Assembly (NCBI GenBank): GCA_964479045.1
Contig: CAYZJI010000014.1
Location: 1-64,000 of the forward strand
Source of the DNA: 2-02-FULL-47-50 sp964479045
GTDB taxonomy: Bacteria > Pseudomonadota > Gammaproteobacteria > Eutrophobiales > Eutrophobiaceae
Length of the DNA stretch: 64,000 nucleotides
Direction of reading: 5' to 3'
Numbering within the stretch: the stretch's first letter is position 1; every line of letters begins with the position of its first letter. The position numbers and the translations under genes are program-made. The notes under the pieces are model-generated. The model ran no database searches. It was not told the DNA's origin and saw only the letters and a program-made list of their open reading frames with translations. Shown one piece after another: positions 1-7,835 of the stretch.

Positions 1-620
1 ACAAGGTGACGATCATCCCGCGCGGCCGCGCGCTGGGTGTGACCATGTATCTGCCGGAAGAAGATCGCTACAGTCAGAGCAAGGAGCAACTGGAGAGCAT
101 GATCTCATCGATGTTTGGTGGCCGTATCGCGGAACAACAGATCTTCGGCAAGGATCATGTCACGACCGGTGCAAGCAATGATATCGAACGTGCCACACAG
201 ATCGCGCGCAACATGGTGACGCGCTGGGGATTGTCCGACAAGCTCGGGCCACTGACCTACAGTGAAGAACAGGATGAGGTGTTCCTTGGTCATTCCGTGA
301 CCAAGCACAAGGCCATTTCGGATGAAACCGCGCACATGATCGATGAAGAAATCAAGAGCATCATTGATCGTAATTACAAGCGTGCAGAGAAACTGCTCAA
401 GGACAATATCGACAAGCTGCATATCATGGCGGAAGCCCTGATGAAATATGAAACCATCGACAGCGGGCAGATTGATGAAATCATGCAGGGCCGTGTCCCC
501 GGACCGCCGGCCGGCTGGGATGATGACAGCGATTCCGGCAAAGGTGTAAAAGTTACGGGTGGTGATGTCAGCAAGGATGACAAGGCTCCACGCGCGGAAC
601 CGCCAGCCAGACCGGCATGA
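1..620 (+). CDS. ftsH: ATP-dependent zinc metalloprotease FtsH (C-terminal part)
   Basis: This is the C-terminal ~205 residues of the membrane-anchored AAA+ protease FtsH, which degrades misfolded membrane proteins and regulators such as LpxC. The reading frame is open at the left edge, so the gene begins outside the window; the AAA module and the HEAGH zinc motif would lie upstream. Visible family signatures are KVTIIPRGRALGVT at the very start, LPEEDRYSQSKEQLE, MFGGRIAEQQIF and ASNDIERATQIARNMVTRWG, which holds the Asp that completes the zinc site. The tail is acidic and Pro-rich, as is usual for proteobacterial FtsH. folP, the usual next gene in gammaproteobacteria, is missing; glmM follows after a 67-bp gap filled by a stem-loop repeat. 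Confidence 0.97.
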   Translation, partial: KVTIIPRGRALGVTMYLPEEDRYSQSKEQLESMISSMFGGRIAEQQIFGKDHVTTGASNDIERATQIARNMVTRWGLSDKLGPLTYSEEQDEVFLGHSVTKHKAISDETAHMIDEEIKSIIDRNYKRAEKLLKDNIDKLHIMAEALMKYETIDSGQIDEIMQGRVPGPPAGWDDDSDSGKGVKVTGGDVSKDDKAPRAEPPARPA

Positions 621-626
621 AAACAT

Positions 627-682
627 GTGAAGTGTTATTCGTGAAACGTATTTCGCTTCACGCTTCACACTTCACACTTCAC
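627..682. repeat. GTGAAG(C/T)G stem-loop repeat, copy 1
   Basis: The whole ftsH-glmM gap is built of GTGAAGTG/GTGAAACG on the left and CGCTTCACG/CACTTCAC units on the right, which fold into one imperfect hairpin. It lies directly after the ftsH stop and runs to 5 bases before the glmM ATG. The same heptamers recur at 29912-29976 and 32116-32197, also just after stop codons, so this is a dispersed REP-like family rather than a unique hairpin. Confidence 0.7.
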
Positions 683-687
683 GGCTA

Positions 688-2031
688 ATGTCAGCGGAAC
701 GCAAATACTTCGGCACTGACGGCATACGCGGCCGTGTGGGTGAGCCCCCCATCACACCGGATTTTGTGATGAAACTCGGCTGGGCAGCTGGCCGGGTACT
801 GGCCAACGGGCGCCGTGGTGAAATTATTATTGGCAAGGATACCCGTATTTCCGGTTACATGTTTGAGTCTGCGCTGGAAGCGGGATTATCAGCAGCCGGC
901 ATGGATGTGTGTCTGTTAGGTCCCATGCCGACACCCGGCATTGCCTATCTCACCCGCAGTTCCCGGGCACTGGCTGGAATTGTCATCAGTGCTTCCCATA
1001 ATCCCCATCAGGACAACGGTATCAAGTTTTTTGCCAGTGACGGAACCAAGCTGCCGGACGAAGTTGAACTGGCCATCGAAGTTGAGCTGGAGCAGCCCTT
1101 ACACACTGTTGAGTCGGGACTGCTCGGCAAGGCGCGGCGCATGATGGATGCACCCGGCCGTTATATTGAATTCTGTAAATCTGCAGTGAGCCGTGAGTGT
1201 AATTTTCGCGGATTAAAAATAGTGCTGGATTGCGCGCACGGCGCCACTTATCAACTTGCGCCCAAGGTGTTTTCAGAACTGGGTGCCACAGTAATTTCCA
1301 TAGGGGTGCATCCGGATGGCCTGAATATCAATGAAAAATCCGGCGCCACAAATACCGCCAGCCTGCAAGCGGCCGTGCTCAACCAGAATGCCAATCTCGG
1401 TATTGCCTTCGACGGTGATGGCGATCGGGTCATGATGGTGGACCATACCGGAATAGTGCTCGATGGTGACGATATTCTTTATATTATTGCCAGCGCCAAT
1501 CCCGGTGGTCTGAATGGTGCCGTTGTTGGGACAGTGATGAGCAATCTGGGGCTGGAACAGGCTATCCATAATCTGGGACTGGGTTTTGTGCGTGCGAGTG
1601 TCGGTGATCGTTATGTTCTGGAAAAACTGAACAAGGATAACCTCATTCTCGGTGGTGAAACGTCAGGTCATATTATCAACCTGCGTAAAACCACCACCGG
1701 TGACGGGATTATCTCCGCACTGCAGGTGCTCGAAACCATGGTAACCACCGGCAAATCCCTGCATGATTTGAAAGCCGGCTGGATCAAGTTTCCACAGAAA
1801 ATGATCAATGTGAAAATGCACTGCCGTGTGGATCCGTTTACATTGAATGGCGTCCCGGCGGCCATTCGGACGGCGGAGACTGAACTGGGCAGTAATGGCC
1901 GTATATTGATTCGTACCTCAGGCACTGAACCGCTGATTCGTGTGATGGTGGAAGGACGGGAAGAAAATCAGGTCAATGCACTGGCCGCTCAACTTGCTGC
2001 CGAGATTGAACAGGCCCTGCAAAGTATCTGA
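688..2031 (+). CDS. glmM: Phosphoglucosamine mutase
   Basis: GlmM interconverts glucosamine-6-phosphate and glucosamine-1-phosphate on the route to UDP-GlcNAc for peptidoglycan and LPS. The 447-residue product has the usual family length and starts with KYFGTDGIRGRVG. The catalytic phosphoserine motif ISASHNPHQDNG has its Ser near residue 103, the metal-binding loop is FDGDGDRVMMVD, and the C-terminal phosphate loop is RTSGTEPLIRVM. The ATG at 688 fits the family N-terminus, but no Shine-Dalgarno is visible because the upstream bases belong to the GTGAAG repeat; translation may depend on ftsH read-through. A strong hairpin follows at 2038. Confidence 0.98.
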   Translation: MSAERKYFGTDGIRGRVGEPPITPDFVMKLGWAAGRVLANGRRGEIIIGKDTRISGYMFESALEAGLSAAGMDVCLLGPMPTPGIAYLTRSSRALAGIVISASHNPHQDNGIKFFASDGTKLPDEVELAIEVELEQPLHTVESGLLGKARRMMDAPGRYIEFCKSAVSRECNFRGLKIVLDCAHGATYQLAPKVFSELGATVISIGVHPDGLNINEKSGATNTASLQAAVLNQNANLGIAFDGDGDRVMMVDHTGIVLDGDDILYIIASANPGGLNGAVVGTVMSNLGLEQAIHNLGLGFVRASVGDRYVLEKLNKDNLILGGETSGHIINLRKTTTGDGIISALQVLETMVTTGKSLHDLKAGWIKFPQKMINVKMHCRVDPFTLNGVPAAIRTAETELGSNGRILIRTSGTEPLIRVMVEGREENQVNALAAQLAAEIEQALQSI

Positions 2032-2037
2032 AGGAGA

Positions 2038-2064
2038 GGATACGCATCACGCGTATCCATTTTG
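2038..2064. terminator. Bidirectional hairpin between convergent glmM and dapD
   Basis: GGATACGC and GCGTATCC form a perfect 8-bp stem around the 5-base loop ATCAC, followed on the plus strand by ATTTTGTT. It sits in the 34-bp gap between the glmM stop and the dapD stop, where a shared terminator for two convergent genes is expected. Confidence 0.75.
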
Positions 2065-2065
2065 T

Positions 2066-2887
2066 TCAGATGTCGCGTAACAATTCATTTATACCCACCT
2101 TGCTGCGGGTTTTTTCATCGACCTGTTTCACAATGACGGCACAATACAGACTGTATTTGCCGTCTTTGGAGGGAAGGTTGCCGGATACCACTACCGAACC
2201 GGGCGGGATATAACCATAACTGATTTCCCCGGTCTCACGGTTGAAGATACGGGTGCTCTGGCCGATATAGACTCCCATGGAAATCACTGATCCCTCTCCT
2301 ACAATCACGCCTTCCACGACTTCAGAACGGGCACCGATAAAACAGTTGTCTTCAATGATCGTCGGACTGGCCTGTAACGGTTCCAGCACGCCGCCGATGC
2401 CTACGCCACCGGAGAGATGGACATTCTTGCCGATCTGGGCGCAGGAACCCACTGTGGCCCAGGTGTCGACCATGGTGCCGGAATCCACATACGCGCCAAT
2501 GTTCACGAAACTCGGCATCAACACCACACCTGGGGCGATATAGCTGCCACGCCGTGCGTTGGCCGGTGGCACCACGCGCACACCGAATTTTTCAAAATCG
2601 GTCTTGCCACGACCGGCAAACTTGGCGGGCACCTTGTCGAAATAGGTTGTGAAGCCCCCATCCATGACCTTGTTAGGTTCGAGCAGGAATGACAACAATA
2701 CCGCTTTTTTGATCCATTGATGTACCATCCATTTGCCGTCTTTTTTCTCGGCCACACGCAGCTTACCCAGATCCAGATCAGACAAGACCTGCTGTACGGC
2801 ATCTTTCAGTTCCCAGCTTGCCGTGGCCAGCGTAAGGTCCTTTCTTTTTTCATAGCCTGCGTTGATGATCGCTTCGTATTTGCTCAT
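2066..2887 (-). CDS. dapD: Tetrahydrodipicolinate N-succinyltransferase
   Basis: DapD transfers succinyl from succinyl-CoA to tetrahydrodipicolinate in the succinylase branch of diaminopimelate/lysine synthesis. The 273-residue length equals that of the E. coli enzyme. The second half is the left-handed beta-helix of hexapeptide repeats (for example VNIGAYVDSGTMVDTWATVG, GVGIGGVLEPLQ, IGARSEVVEGVIVGEGSVI). The N-terminal helical part (ASWELKDAVQQVLSDLDLGKLRVAEK) also fits. It lies 12 bp downstream of dapC on the same strand, and the two enzymes act consecutively, so they are very probably one operon. Confidence 0.97.
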   Translation of the reverse strand: MSKYEAIINAGYEKRKDLTLATASWELKDAVQQVLSDLDLGKLRVAEKKDGKWMVHQWIKKAVLLSFLLEPNKVMDGGFTTYFDKVPAKFAGRGKTDFEKFGVRVVPPANARRGSYIAPGVVLMPSFVNIGAYVDSGTMVDTWATVGSCAQIGKNVHLSGGVGIGGVLEPLQASPTIIEDNCFIGARSEVVEGVIVGEGSVISMGVYIGQSTRIFNRETGEISYGYIPPGSVVVSGNLPSKDGKYSLYCAVIVKQVDEKTRSKVGINELLRDI

Positions 2888-2899
2888 GTTGTTGTCCTG

Positions 2900-4099
2900 T
2901 TATAGGTTTTCGATACAACGGCGAATTCTGTTCGCCGCCTCGATACATTCCGGCAGGCTGGCGACCAGTGCCAGCCGCAGACGTTTTGCACCCGGATTTA
3001 TATCATTAGCTGCGCGGGAAAGGAAACTTCCCGGTAATACGGTGACATTCTGTTGCACATATAGCCGTTGCGTGAAGTCCATGTCAGAGACCGGCACTTC
3101 AGGCCACAGATAAAAGCCTGCCTTCGGGCGTGTGACATGCAACACTGGCTGGAGTATCTCCAGCATCGCATCAAATTTCTGCCGGTACAGTTTCCGGTTT
3201 TCGATCACATGTTTTTCATCAGCCCAGGCGAGCGTGCTCGCGGCCTGGGTAAAGGGCGGCATGGCGCAGCCATGATAGGTGCGGTAACGCAGGAATGCGT
3301 CGATCAGTCTTGCATCACCAGCCACGAATCCGGAACGCAGACCCGGCACATTGGAACGCTTGGACAGGCTGTGAAACACCATGCAGCGCCGGTAATCGGT
3401 ACGGTCGATCTGTGCGGCAGCCTGTAATAATCCGGTTGGCGGGTTGGCTTCGTCCAGATAAATTTCCGAGTAACATTCATCGGAAGCAATGATGAAGTCG
3501 TATTGATCGGCCAACGCAATTAATCGCGAAAGCGCAGACTGATCCAGAACAGCACCAGTGGGATTACCCGGTGTACAGATGTAGACCAGCTGGCACTGTT
3601 GCCAGATTTTTTCAGGCACAGCTGTGAAGTCAGGTATGAAATGATTCTCTTCCACACAATTCAGGTACACCGGCCGTGCGCCTGCCAGTAATGCCGCACC
3701 TTCGTAAATCTGATAGAACGGATTGGGTGAAACAACCACCGGATCCGGTTTGCGTGAATCAATCACACATTGCGCAAAGGCGAACAGGGCCTCGCGCGTG
3801 CCATTGACCGGAAGGATATGTTGATCCGCTTTAATACTGCCTGCTGGTAACTGAAAGCGCCGGGTGAGCCACGAAGCCATCGCTCCTCGCAATTCATCAC
3901 TGCCACGTGTCTTGGGATAGACCGCACTGCTTTCCACATGCGCCCGGATCGCATCCAGTATAAAATCCGGCGTCTTGTGCTTCGGTTCTCCGATAGACAG
4001 ATCGATATGGGATTTGTCCCCCGGCGCTGCAAGGCTGCGCTTGAGATCAGCCAGCTGTTCAAACGGGTAAGGTTGTAGATGTTCGAGTCCGGGATTCAT
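2900..4099 (-). CDS. dapC: Succinyldiaminopimelate transaminase
   Basis: This is a 399-residue fold-type I PLP aminotransferase of the DapC type, converting N-succinyl-2-amino-6-ketopimelate to N-succinyl-LL-DAP. The family start MNPGLEHLQPYPFEQLADLK fixes the initiation codon at 4099, although the frame stays open further upstream. SLSKRSNVPGLRSGFVAG contains the PLP lysine, and the substrate-binding Arg lies in KRLRLALVAS near the C-terminus. Context supports DapC over a general aspartate aminotransferase because dapD follows directly. The gene is divergent from the transporter at 4149, so the two promoters share about 50 bp. Confidence 0.93.
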   Translation of the reverse strand: MNPGLEHLQPYPFEQLADLKRSLAAPGDKSHIDLSIGEPKHKTPDFILDAIRAHVESSAVYPKTRGSDELRGAMASWLTRRFQLPAGSIKADQHILPVNGTREALFAFAQCVIDSRKPDPVVVSPNPFYQIYEGAALLAGARPVYLNCVEENHFIPDFTAVPEKIWQQCQLVYICTPGNPTGAVLDQSALSRLIALADQYDFIIASDECYSEIYLDEANPPTGLLQAAAQIDRTDYRRCMVFHSLSKRSNVPGLRSGFVAGDARLIDAFLRYRTYHGCAMPPFTQAASTLAWADEKHVIENRKLYRQKFDAMLEILQPVLHVTRPKAGFYLWPEVPVSDMDFTQRLYVQQNVTVLPGSFLSRAANDINPGAKRLRLALVASLPECIEAANRIRRCIENL

Positions 4100-4148
4100 G
4101 CTGTGTAATTCATTCAATTCAAGGGCGCAGTATATAGCAACTGGCAAA

Positions 4149-5042
4149 ATGACCACTAAAGTACAACAGACACTGTTACCGGTATTGACATGCCTGCTGG
4201 CGGCAACGTTGTGGGGTGTGATGTGGTATCCCATGCGCCTGCTGGAGGAATGGGGCCTGTCCGGGATGTGGGCGACGTTGATCATTTATCTTATCGCAAC
4301 AGTGGTGATGTTACCGGTGTTCTGGCCGCAACGGCGCGTAATTCACCAACGGCCATATCTATTGCTGATGATTGCTGTTGCGTCAGGCTGGGCCAATCTG
4401 GGTTTCATTCTCGCCGTACTCGAAGGCAACATTGTCAGGGTGCTGTTGCTCTTCTATCTCATGCCGGTATGGTCAGTGCTGCTGGGCTGGTGGATTTTGG
4501 GAGAATCGCCCTCACGAACTGGCTGGTTCTCGGTCATCCTCGCCATGTCCGGTGCAGTCATCATGTTATGGCGGCCGGACGGCATGTTATTCGTATTATC
4601 GGCAACTGACATCCTTGCCATTTCTGCCGGTTTTTCGTTTGCATTGCTGAATGTCTGTGTACGCCGTGCAGGCGGCATTTCATTGCCAGTGAAGATAGTG
4701 CCGAGTTGCTTCGGAGTCGTGGTCCTGTGTCTGTTTGGAATCGTATTTCTGGATACACCCGCACCGGTCTGGACCACTTCCAGTCTCATACTTTCCATAT
4801 TACTGGGTAGTATCGGGGTAGTGGTGATGTCTTATTCTGCACAATATGGCGTGACTCACATGCCGGTGCATCGTTCTTCGGTGCTGTTTTTGTTTGAAAT
4901 CGTAGCCGGCGCGGTTTCAGCAGCCTTGCTTACGGATGAAGTGACCACCCGGGCGGAGTGGCTGGGCGGTTGTCTGGTGGTGACCGCGGCCTGGGTTACT
5001 GCAGTAGAAGTGTTGGGCACCTCGAAGAAGACGGCAAGTTAA
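4149..5042 (+). CDS. DMT-superfamily (EamA) transporter
   Basis: A 297-residue inner-membrane protein with about ten hydrophobic segments arranged as two five-helix EamA repeats, typical of drug/metabolite transporters. LAATLWGVMWYPMRLLEEWG opens the first repeat and GSIGVVVMSYSAQYGVTHMP lies in the second; the substrate cannot be deduced. The ATG at 4149 is chosen because an upstream in-frame ATG at 4098 would overlap the divergent dapC start and add a non-hydrophobic extension. The gene stands alone, with leuB 45 bp downstream. A second, unrelated-context EamA protein is encoded at 44105-44974. Confidence 0.88.
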   Translation: MTTKVQQTLLPVLTCLLAATLWGVMWYPMRLLEEWGLSGMWATLIIYLIATVVMLPVFWPQRRVIHQRPYLLLMIAVASGWANLGFILAVLEGNIVRVLLLFYLMPVWSVLLGWWILGESPSRTGWFSVILAMSGAVIMLWRPDGMLFVLSATDILAISAGFSFALLNVCVRRAGGISLPVKIVPSCFGVVVLCLFGIVFLDTPAPVWTTSSLILSILLGSIGVVVMSYSAQYGVTHMPVHRSSVLFLFEIVAGAVSAALLTDEVTTRAEWLGGCLVVTAAWVTAVEVLGTSKKTAS

Positions 5043-5087
5043 TGTATGCTGTGCCGCCTTGAAAAATCAGAGCACAGGTCAGACTGA

Positions 5088-6176
5088 GTGAGTAAGTCAA
5101 TATTAATCCTTCCCGGTGACGGCATTGGTCCCGAAATTGTCGCAGAAGCGGAAAAGGTTTTGCGCGTGCTGGTTGATAAACATGCTCTTGCTGTGGAAAC
5201 AGTTCATGGGCTGATCGGTGGTGCGGCAGTGGATGCGAAGGGTATGCCGTTGCCAGACGAAACATTACAACGTGCAAAGGCCTCTGATGCCGTTTTGTTG
5301 GGCGCGGTTGGCGGTTCAAAGTGGGAAGCGATCGATCGGCCGTTGCGGCCGGAGCGTGGTTTGCTCGCAATTCGTGCGGGGTTGGATGCCTATGCCAATC
5401 TGCGCCCTGCGCTGCTGTATAAAGAACTGGCGAATGCATCCACATTAAAACCGGAAGTTGTGTCTGGTCTAGATATCATGATTGTACGTGAACTCACCGG
5501 CGACATTTATTTTGGGCAGCCGCGTGGCATCAGAACGCGAGAGGACGGGCAGCGCGAAGGATTTAATACCATGATCTACAACGAGTCTGAGATCAAACGC
5601 ATCGCGCGGGTTGCTTTTGATGTTGCCCGCAAGCGCAATCGCAAAGTGTGTTCCGTGGACAAAGCCAATGTGCTGGAAGCCACTGAGCTGTGGCGTGAAG
5701 TCGTGACAGAAGTCGCTAAAGATTATCCGGATATAAGTTTACAGCATATGTATGTTGATAATGCCGCCATGCAACTGGTGCGTAATCCACGGCAGTTTGA
5801 CGTCATTGTCACCACCAATATTTTCGGTGACATACTGTCTGATCTCGCTTCCATGCTGACCGGTTCCATCGGCATGTTGCCCTCAGCCTCGATCAATGAG
5901 ACGGGCAGAGGTATTTATGAACCCATACATGGTTCTGCGCCGGACATCGCGGGGCAGGGTAAAGCCAACCCGCTGGCGACCATATTGTCTCTGGCCATGT
6001 TATTGCGTTATTCATTGAACGAAACGGCATTGGCAGATCGTGTGGAAGCCGCGGTACAAAAGGTCCTGGCTGAAGGATACCGCACGGCGGATATCCATAC
6101 TGATGGTATGCGTCTGGTCAGTACCCGGGAAATGGGTGATGCCGTAGTAAAAGCAATGATGAGTAATGAGAAATGA
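5088..6176 (+). CDS. leuB: 3-isopropylmalate dehydrogenase
   Basis: LeuB oxidises and decarboxylates 3-isopropylmalate to 2-oxoisocaproate in leucine synthesis, using NAD+. The 362-residue length matches the family. Visible motifs are LPGDGIGPEIVAEAEKVL at the N-terminus, the substrate Arg region RPLRPERGLLAIR, and ELTGDIYFGQPRG. NIFGDILSDLASMLTGSIGM carries the metal-binding Asp residues, and EPIHGSAPDIAGQGKANP is the cofactor loop. It starts with GTG at 5088. leuC and leuD are not in the window; leuB-asd-fimV is the order seen in pseudomonads and relatives. Confidence 0.97.
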   Translation: MSKSILILPGDGIGPEIVAEAEKVLRVLVDKHALAVETVHGLIGGAAVDAKGMPLPDETLQRAKASDAVLLGAVGGSKWEAIDRPLRPERGLLAIRAGLDAYANLRPALLYKELANASTLKPEVVSGLDIMIVRELTGDIYFGQPRGIRTREDGQREGFNTMIYNESEIKRIARVAFDVARKRNRKVCSVDKANVLEATELWREVVTEVAKDYPDISLQHMYVDNAAMQLVRNPRQFDVIVTTNIFGDILSDLASMLTGSIGMLPSASINETGRGIYEPIHGSAPDIAGQGKANPLATILSLAMLLRYSLNETALADRVEAAVQKVLAEGYRTADIHTDGMRLVSTREMGDAVVKAMMSNEK

Positions 6177-6216
6177 GTGAAAAGCAGAAAGTGAAATGAG
6201 AAAAGGTGAAAAGTAA

Positions 6217-7239
6217 ATGAGCAAGAAATTCAATGTTGCAGTGGCTGGTGCAACCGGCGCTGTGGGTGAAACCATGTTGTCCATACTGGCGCAGCGTAAC
6301 TTTCCGGTGGACAAAGTGTATGCACTGGCGAGTAGCCGCTCTGTAGGCAAGCGTGTAGCGTTTGGCAAGAAAGAACTGGTGGTGGAAGATCTCGCCACCT
6401 TCGATTTCACCGGTGTGCAGGTGGGTTTATTTTCACCCGGCGCTTCCGTATCGGAAATTTATGCGCCCAAGGCTGCTGCTGCCGGTTGTGTAGTCGTCGA
6501 TAATACGTCGCGTTTTCGTTATGAAAAAGACATTCCGCTGGTTGTGCCGGAAGTAAACCCACATGCCATCGCGCAATATAAAAATCGCGGCATCATCGCC
6601 AATCCAAACTGCTCCACGATACAGATGGTGGTGGCGTTAAAGCCGATCCACGATGCCGCAGGCATTGAACGTATCAACGTCTGCACCTATCAGGCGGTGT
6701 CTGGCACTGGTATGAAAGCCATTGATGAACTGGCCAAACAAACGGCGGCGCTGCTGAATGGCAAACCGGTGGAAGCGAAAGTCTATCCCAAACAAATTGC
6801 CTTCAATGCGATCCCGCATATCGATGTGTTTCTGGAGAATGGTTACACCAAGGAAGAAATGAAGATGGTCTGGGAAACCCGCAAGATCATGGGCGATGAC
6901 AGCATCCAGGTAAACCCGACCACCGTGCGTATCCCGGTGTTTTACGGTCACTCCGAAGCCGTACACATTGAAACCCGCGAAAAAATTACCGCTGATCAAG
7001 CAAGAAAATTGCTGGAAAAAGCACCCGGCATAAAAGTGATTGATGAGCGGGCTCCCGGAGGGTATCCGACGGCAGTGACCGAAGCCTCCGGTAATGACCC
7101 GGTTTTTGTAGGTCGGATCCGGGAGGATATCTCCCATCCCCGGGGTCTGAACCTCTGGGTGGTGTCCGATAACGTCAGGAAAGGGGCCGCATTAAATAGT
7201 GTTCAAATCGCTGAAATTTTGGTAAAAGACTACTTATAA
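6217..7239 (+). CDS. asd: Aspartate-semialdehyde dehydrogenase
   Basis: Asd reduces aspartyl phosphate to aspartate semialdehyde, the branch point to lysine/DAP, threonine and methionine. The 340-residue protein begins VAVAGATGAVGETML, an NADP Rossmann loop. It has the catalytic Cys near residue 132 in IIANPNCSTIQMVVAL, and the conserved His in IPVFYGHSEAVHIE. A purine-rich 40-bp spacer full of GTGAAA-like units separates it from leuB and supplies AAGGTG as ribosome-binding site. It works upstream of dapC/dapD and metZ, both also in this window. Confidence 0.97.
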   Translation: MSKKFNVAVAGATGAVGETMLSILAQRNFPVDKVYALASSRSVGKRVAFGKKELVVEDLATFDFTGVQVGLFSPGASVSEIYAPKAAAAGCVVVDNTSRFRYEKDIPLVVPEVNPHAIAQYKNRGIIANPNCSTIQMVVALKPIHDAAGIERINVCTYQAVSGTGMKAIDELAKQTAALLNGKPVEAKVYPKQIAFNAIPHIDVFLENGYTKEEMKMVWETRKIMGDDSIQVNPTTVRIPVFYGHSEAVHIETREKITADQARKLLEKAPGIKVIDERAPGGYPTAVTEASGNDPVFVGRIREDISHPRGLNLWVVSDNVRKGAALNSVQIAEILVKDYL

Positions 7240-7280
7240 ACTATAGTTAAAGAGATATTGTAAAGAACATTCGCAGGTTT

Positions 7281-7375
7281 GGTCGCTAGTTAGGCGACCC
7301 GGCTTGGGGCTCCTTCGGGTCGGCTCAGTTTCATAAGTGTTTGCAAAACCAGGCTACGCCGAATGGTTCTGGTGC
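7281..7375 (+). promoter_or_regulatory. Structured leader upstream of the fimV pair
   Basis: The 185-bp gap between asd and the fimV-N gene has overlapping inverted repeats. GGTCGC (7281-7286) pairs with GCGACC (7294-7299), but CGACCCG (7295-7301) can instead pair with CGGGTCG (7316-7322). A third helix pairs ACCAG (7348-7352) with CTGGT (7369-7373). The first two are mutually exclusive, which is compatible with a switching leader. It does not match a riboswitch class I recognise, and no T-tract follows. Confidence 0.35.
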
Positions 7376-7424
7376 GATATTGTTCAGCTAACCTACTGAA
7401 ATAACTAACTATTTTGAGTGGAAT

Positions 7425-7802
7425 ATGAATAAGAACCTGCTGCTCGTTACTCTGGCTATGTCTCTGCTGGCAATACACCCTGCAGCACAGGCACTGGCAG
7501 TGTCCGAGATCATGCTGAATTCTTCACTCAATCAACCCTTGGATGCCAGGGTAGATATCCTATCTGCCAAACCGGATGAGCTGGACAGCCTGAATGTGTC
7601 ACTGGTCAGGTTGTCGGGTTCCTCAGCAAGATGGCCCGGTGTAAAAGCAGAACTGGTGCGAGTGGAGAATGGCAAGAGTTATCTGAAGATTACCAGCAAG
7701 GAAAACGTTCGTGAGCCAGTGCTTACTTTTCTTTTGGAGCTTGATTGGTCCACTGGAAAAATTAAACGTGAATACTCCTTACTGATTAATCCACAACTCT
7801 AA
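7425..7802 (+). CDS. Small secreted FimV N-terminal-domain protein
   Basis: This 125-residue protein has a signal peptide (MNKNLLLVTLAMSLLAIHPAAQALA) followed only by a FimV N-terminal-type domain. SSLNQPLDARVDILSAKPDE, DELDSLNVSLVRLS, VREPVLTFLLELDWSTGKI and KREYSLLIN align with the start of the large FimV directly downstream, which has NEPFEARIELVSA, IREPFLNFLLEISW and YREYTVLLDPP. It has no LysM domain, membrane helix or acidic tail. It looks like a tandem duplicate reduced to the periplasmic domain. The 33-bp gap suggests co-transcription with fimV. Its role is unknown; it might compete with or assist FimV at the cell wall. Confidence 0.8.
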   Translation: MNKNLLLVTLAMSLLAIHPAAQALAVSEIMLNSSLNQPLDARVDILSAKPDELDSLNVSLVRLSGSSARWPGVKAELVRVENGKSYLKITSKENVREPVLTFLLELDWSTGKIKREYSLLINPQL

Positions 7803-7835
7803 AAAGATCAATTTTCGGGCTGGGGATTTTAAGGA

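Noticed and set aside
4098..4148. Upstream ATG at 4098 as start of the EamA transporter
   Set aside because: It would overlap the divergent dapC start codon and add a hydrophilic extension not seen in the family; ATG 4149 fits better.
7261..7380. Cyclic-di-GMP (GEMM) riboswitch before fimV, suggested by GCAAAACC and the pilus link
   Set aside because: The conserved GGACGCAAAGCC-type core and the tetraloop/receptor pattern could not be found.
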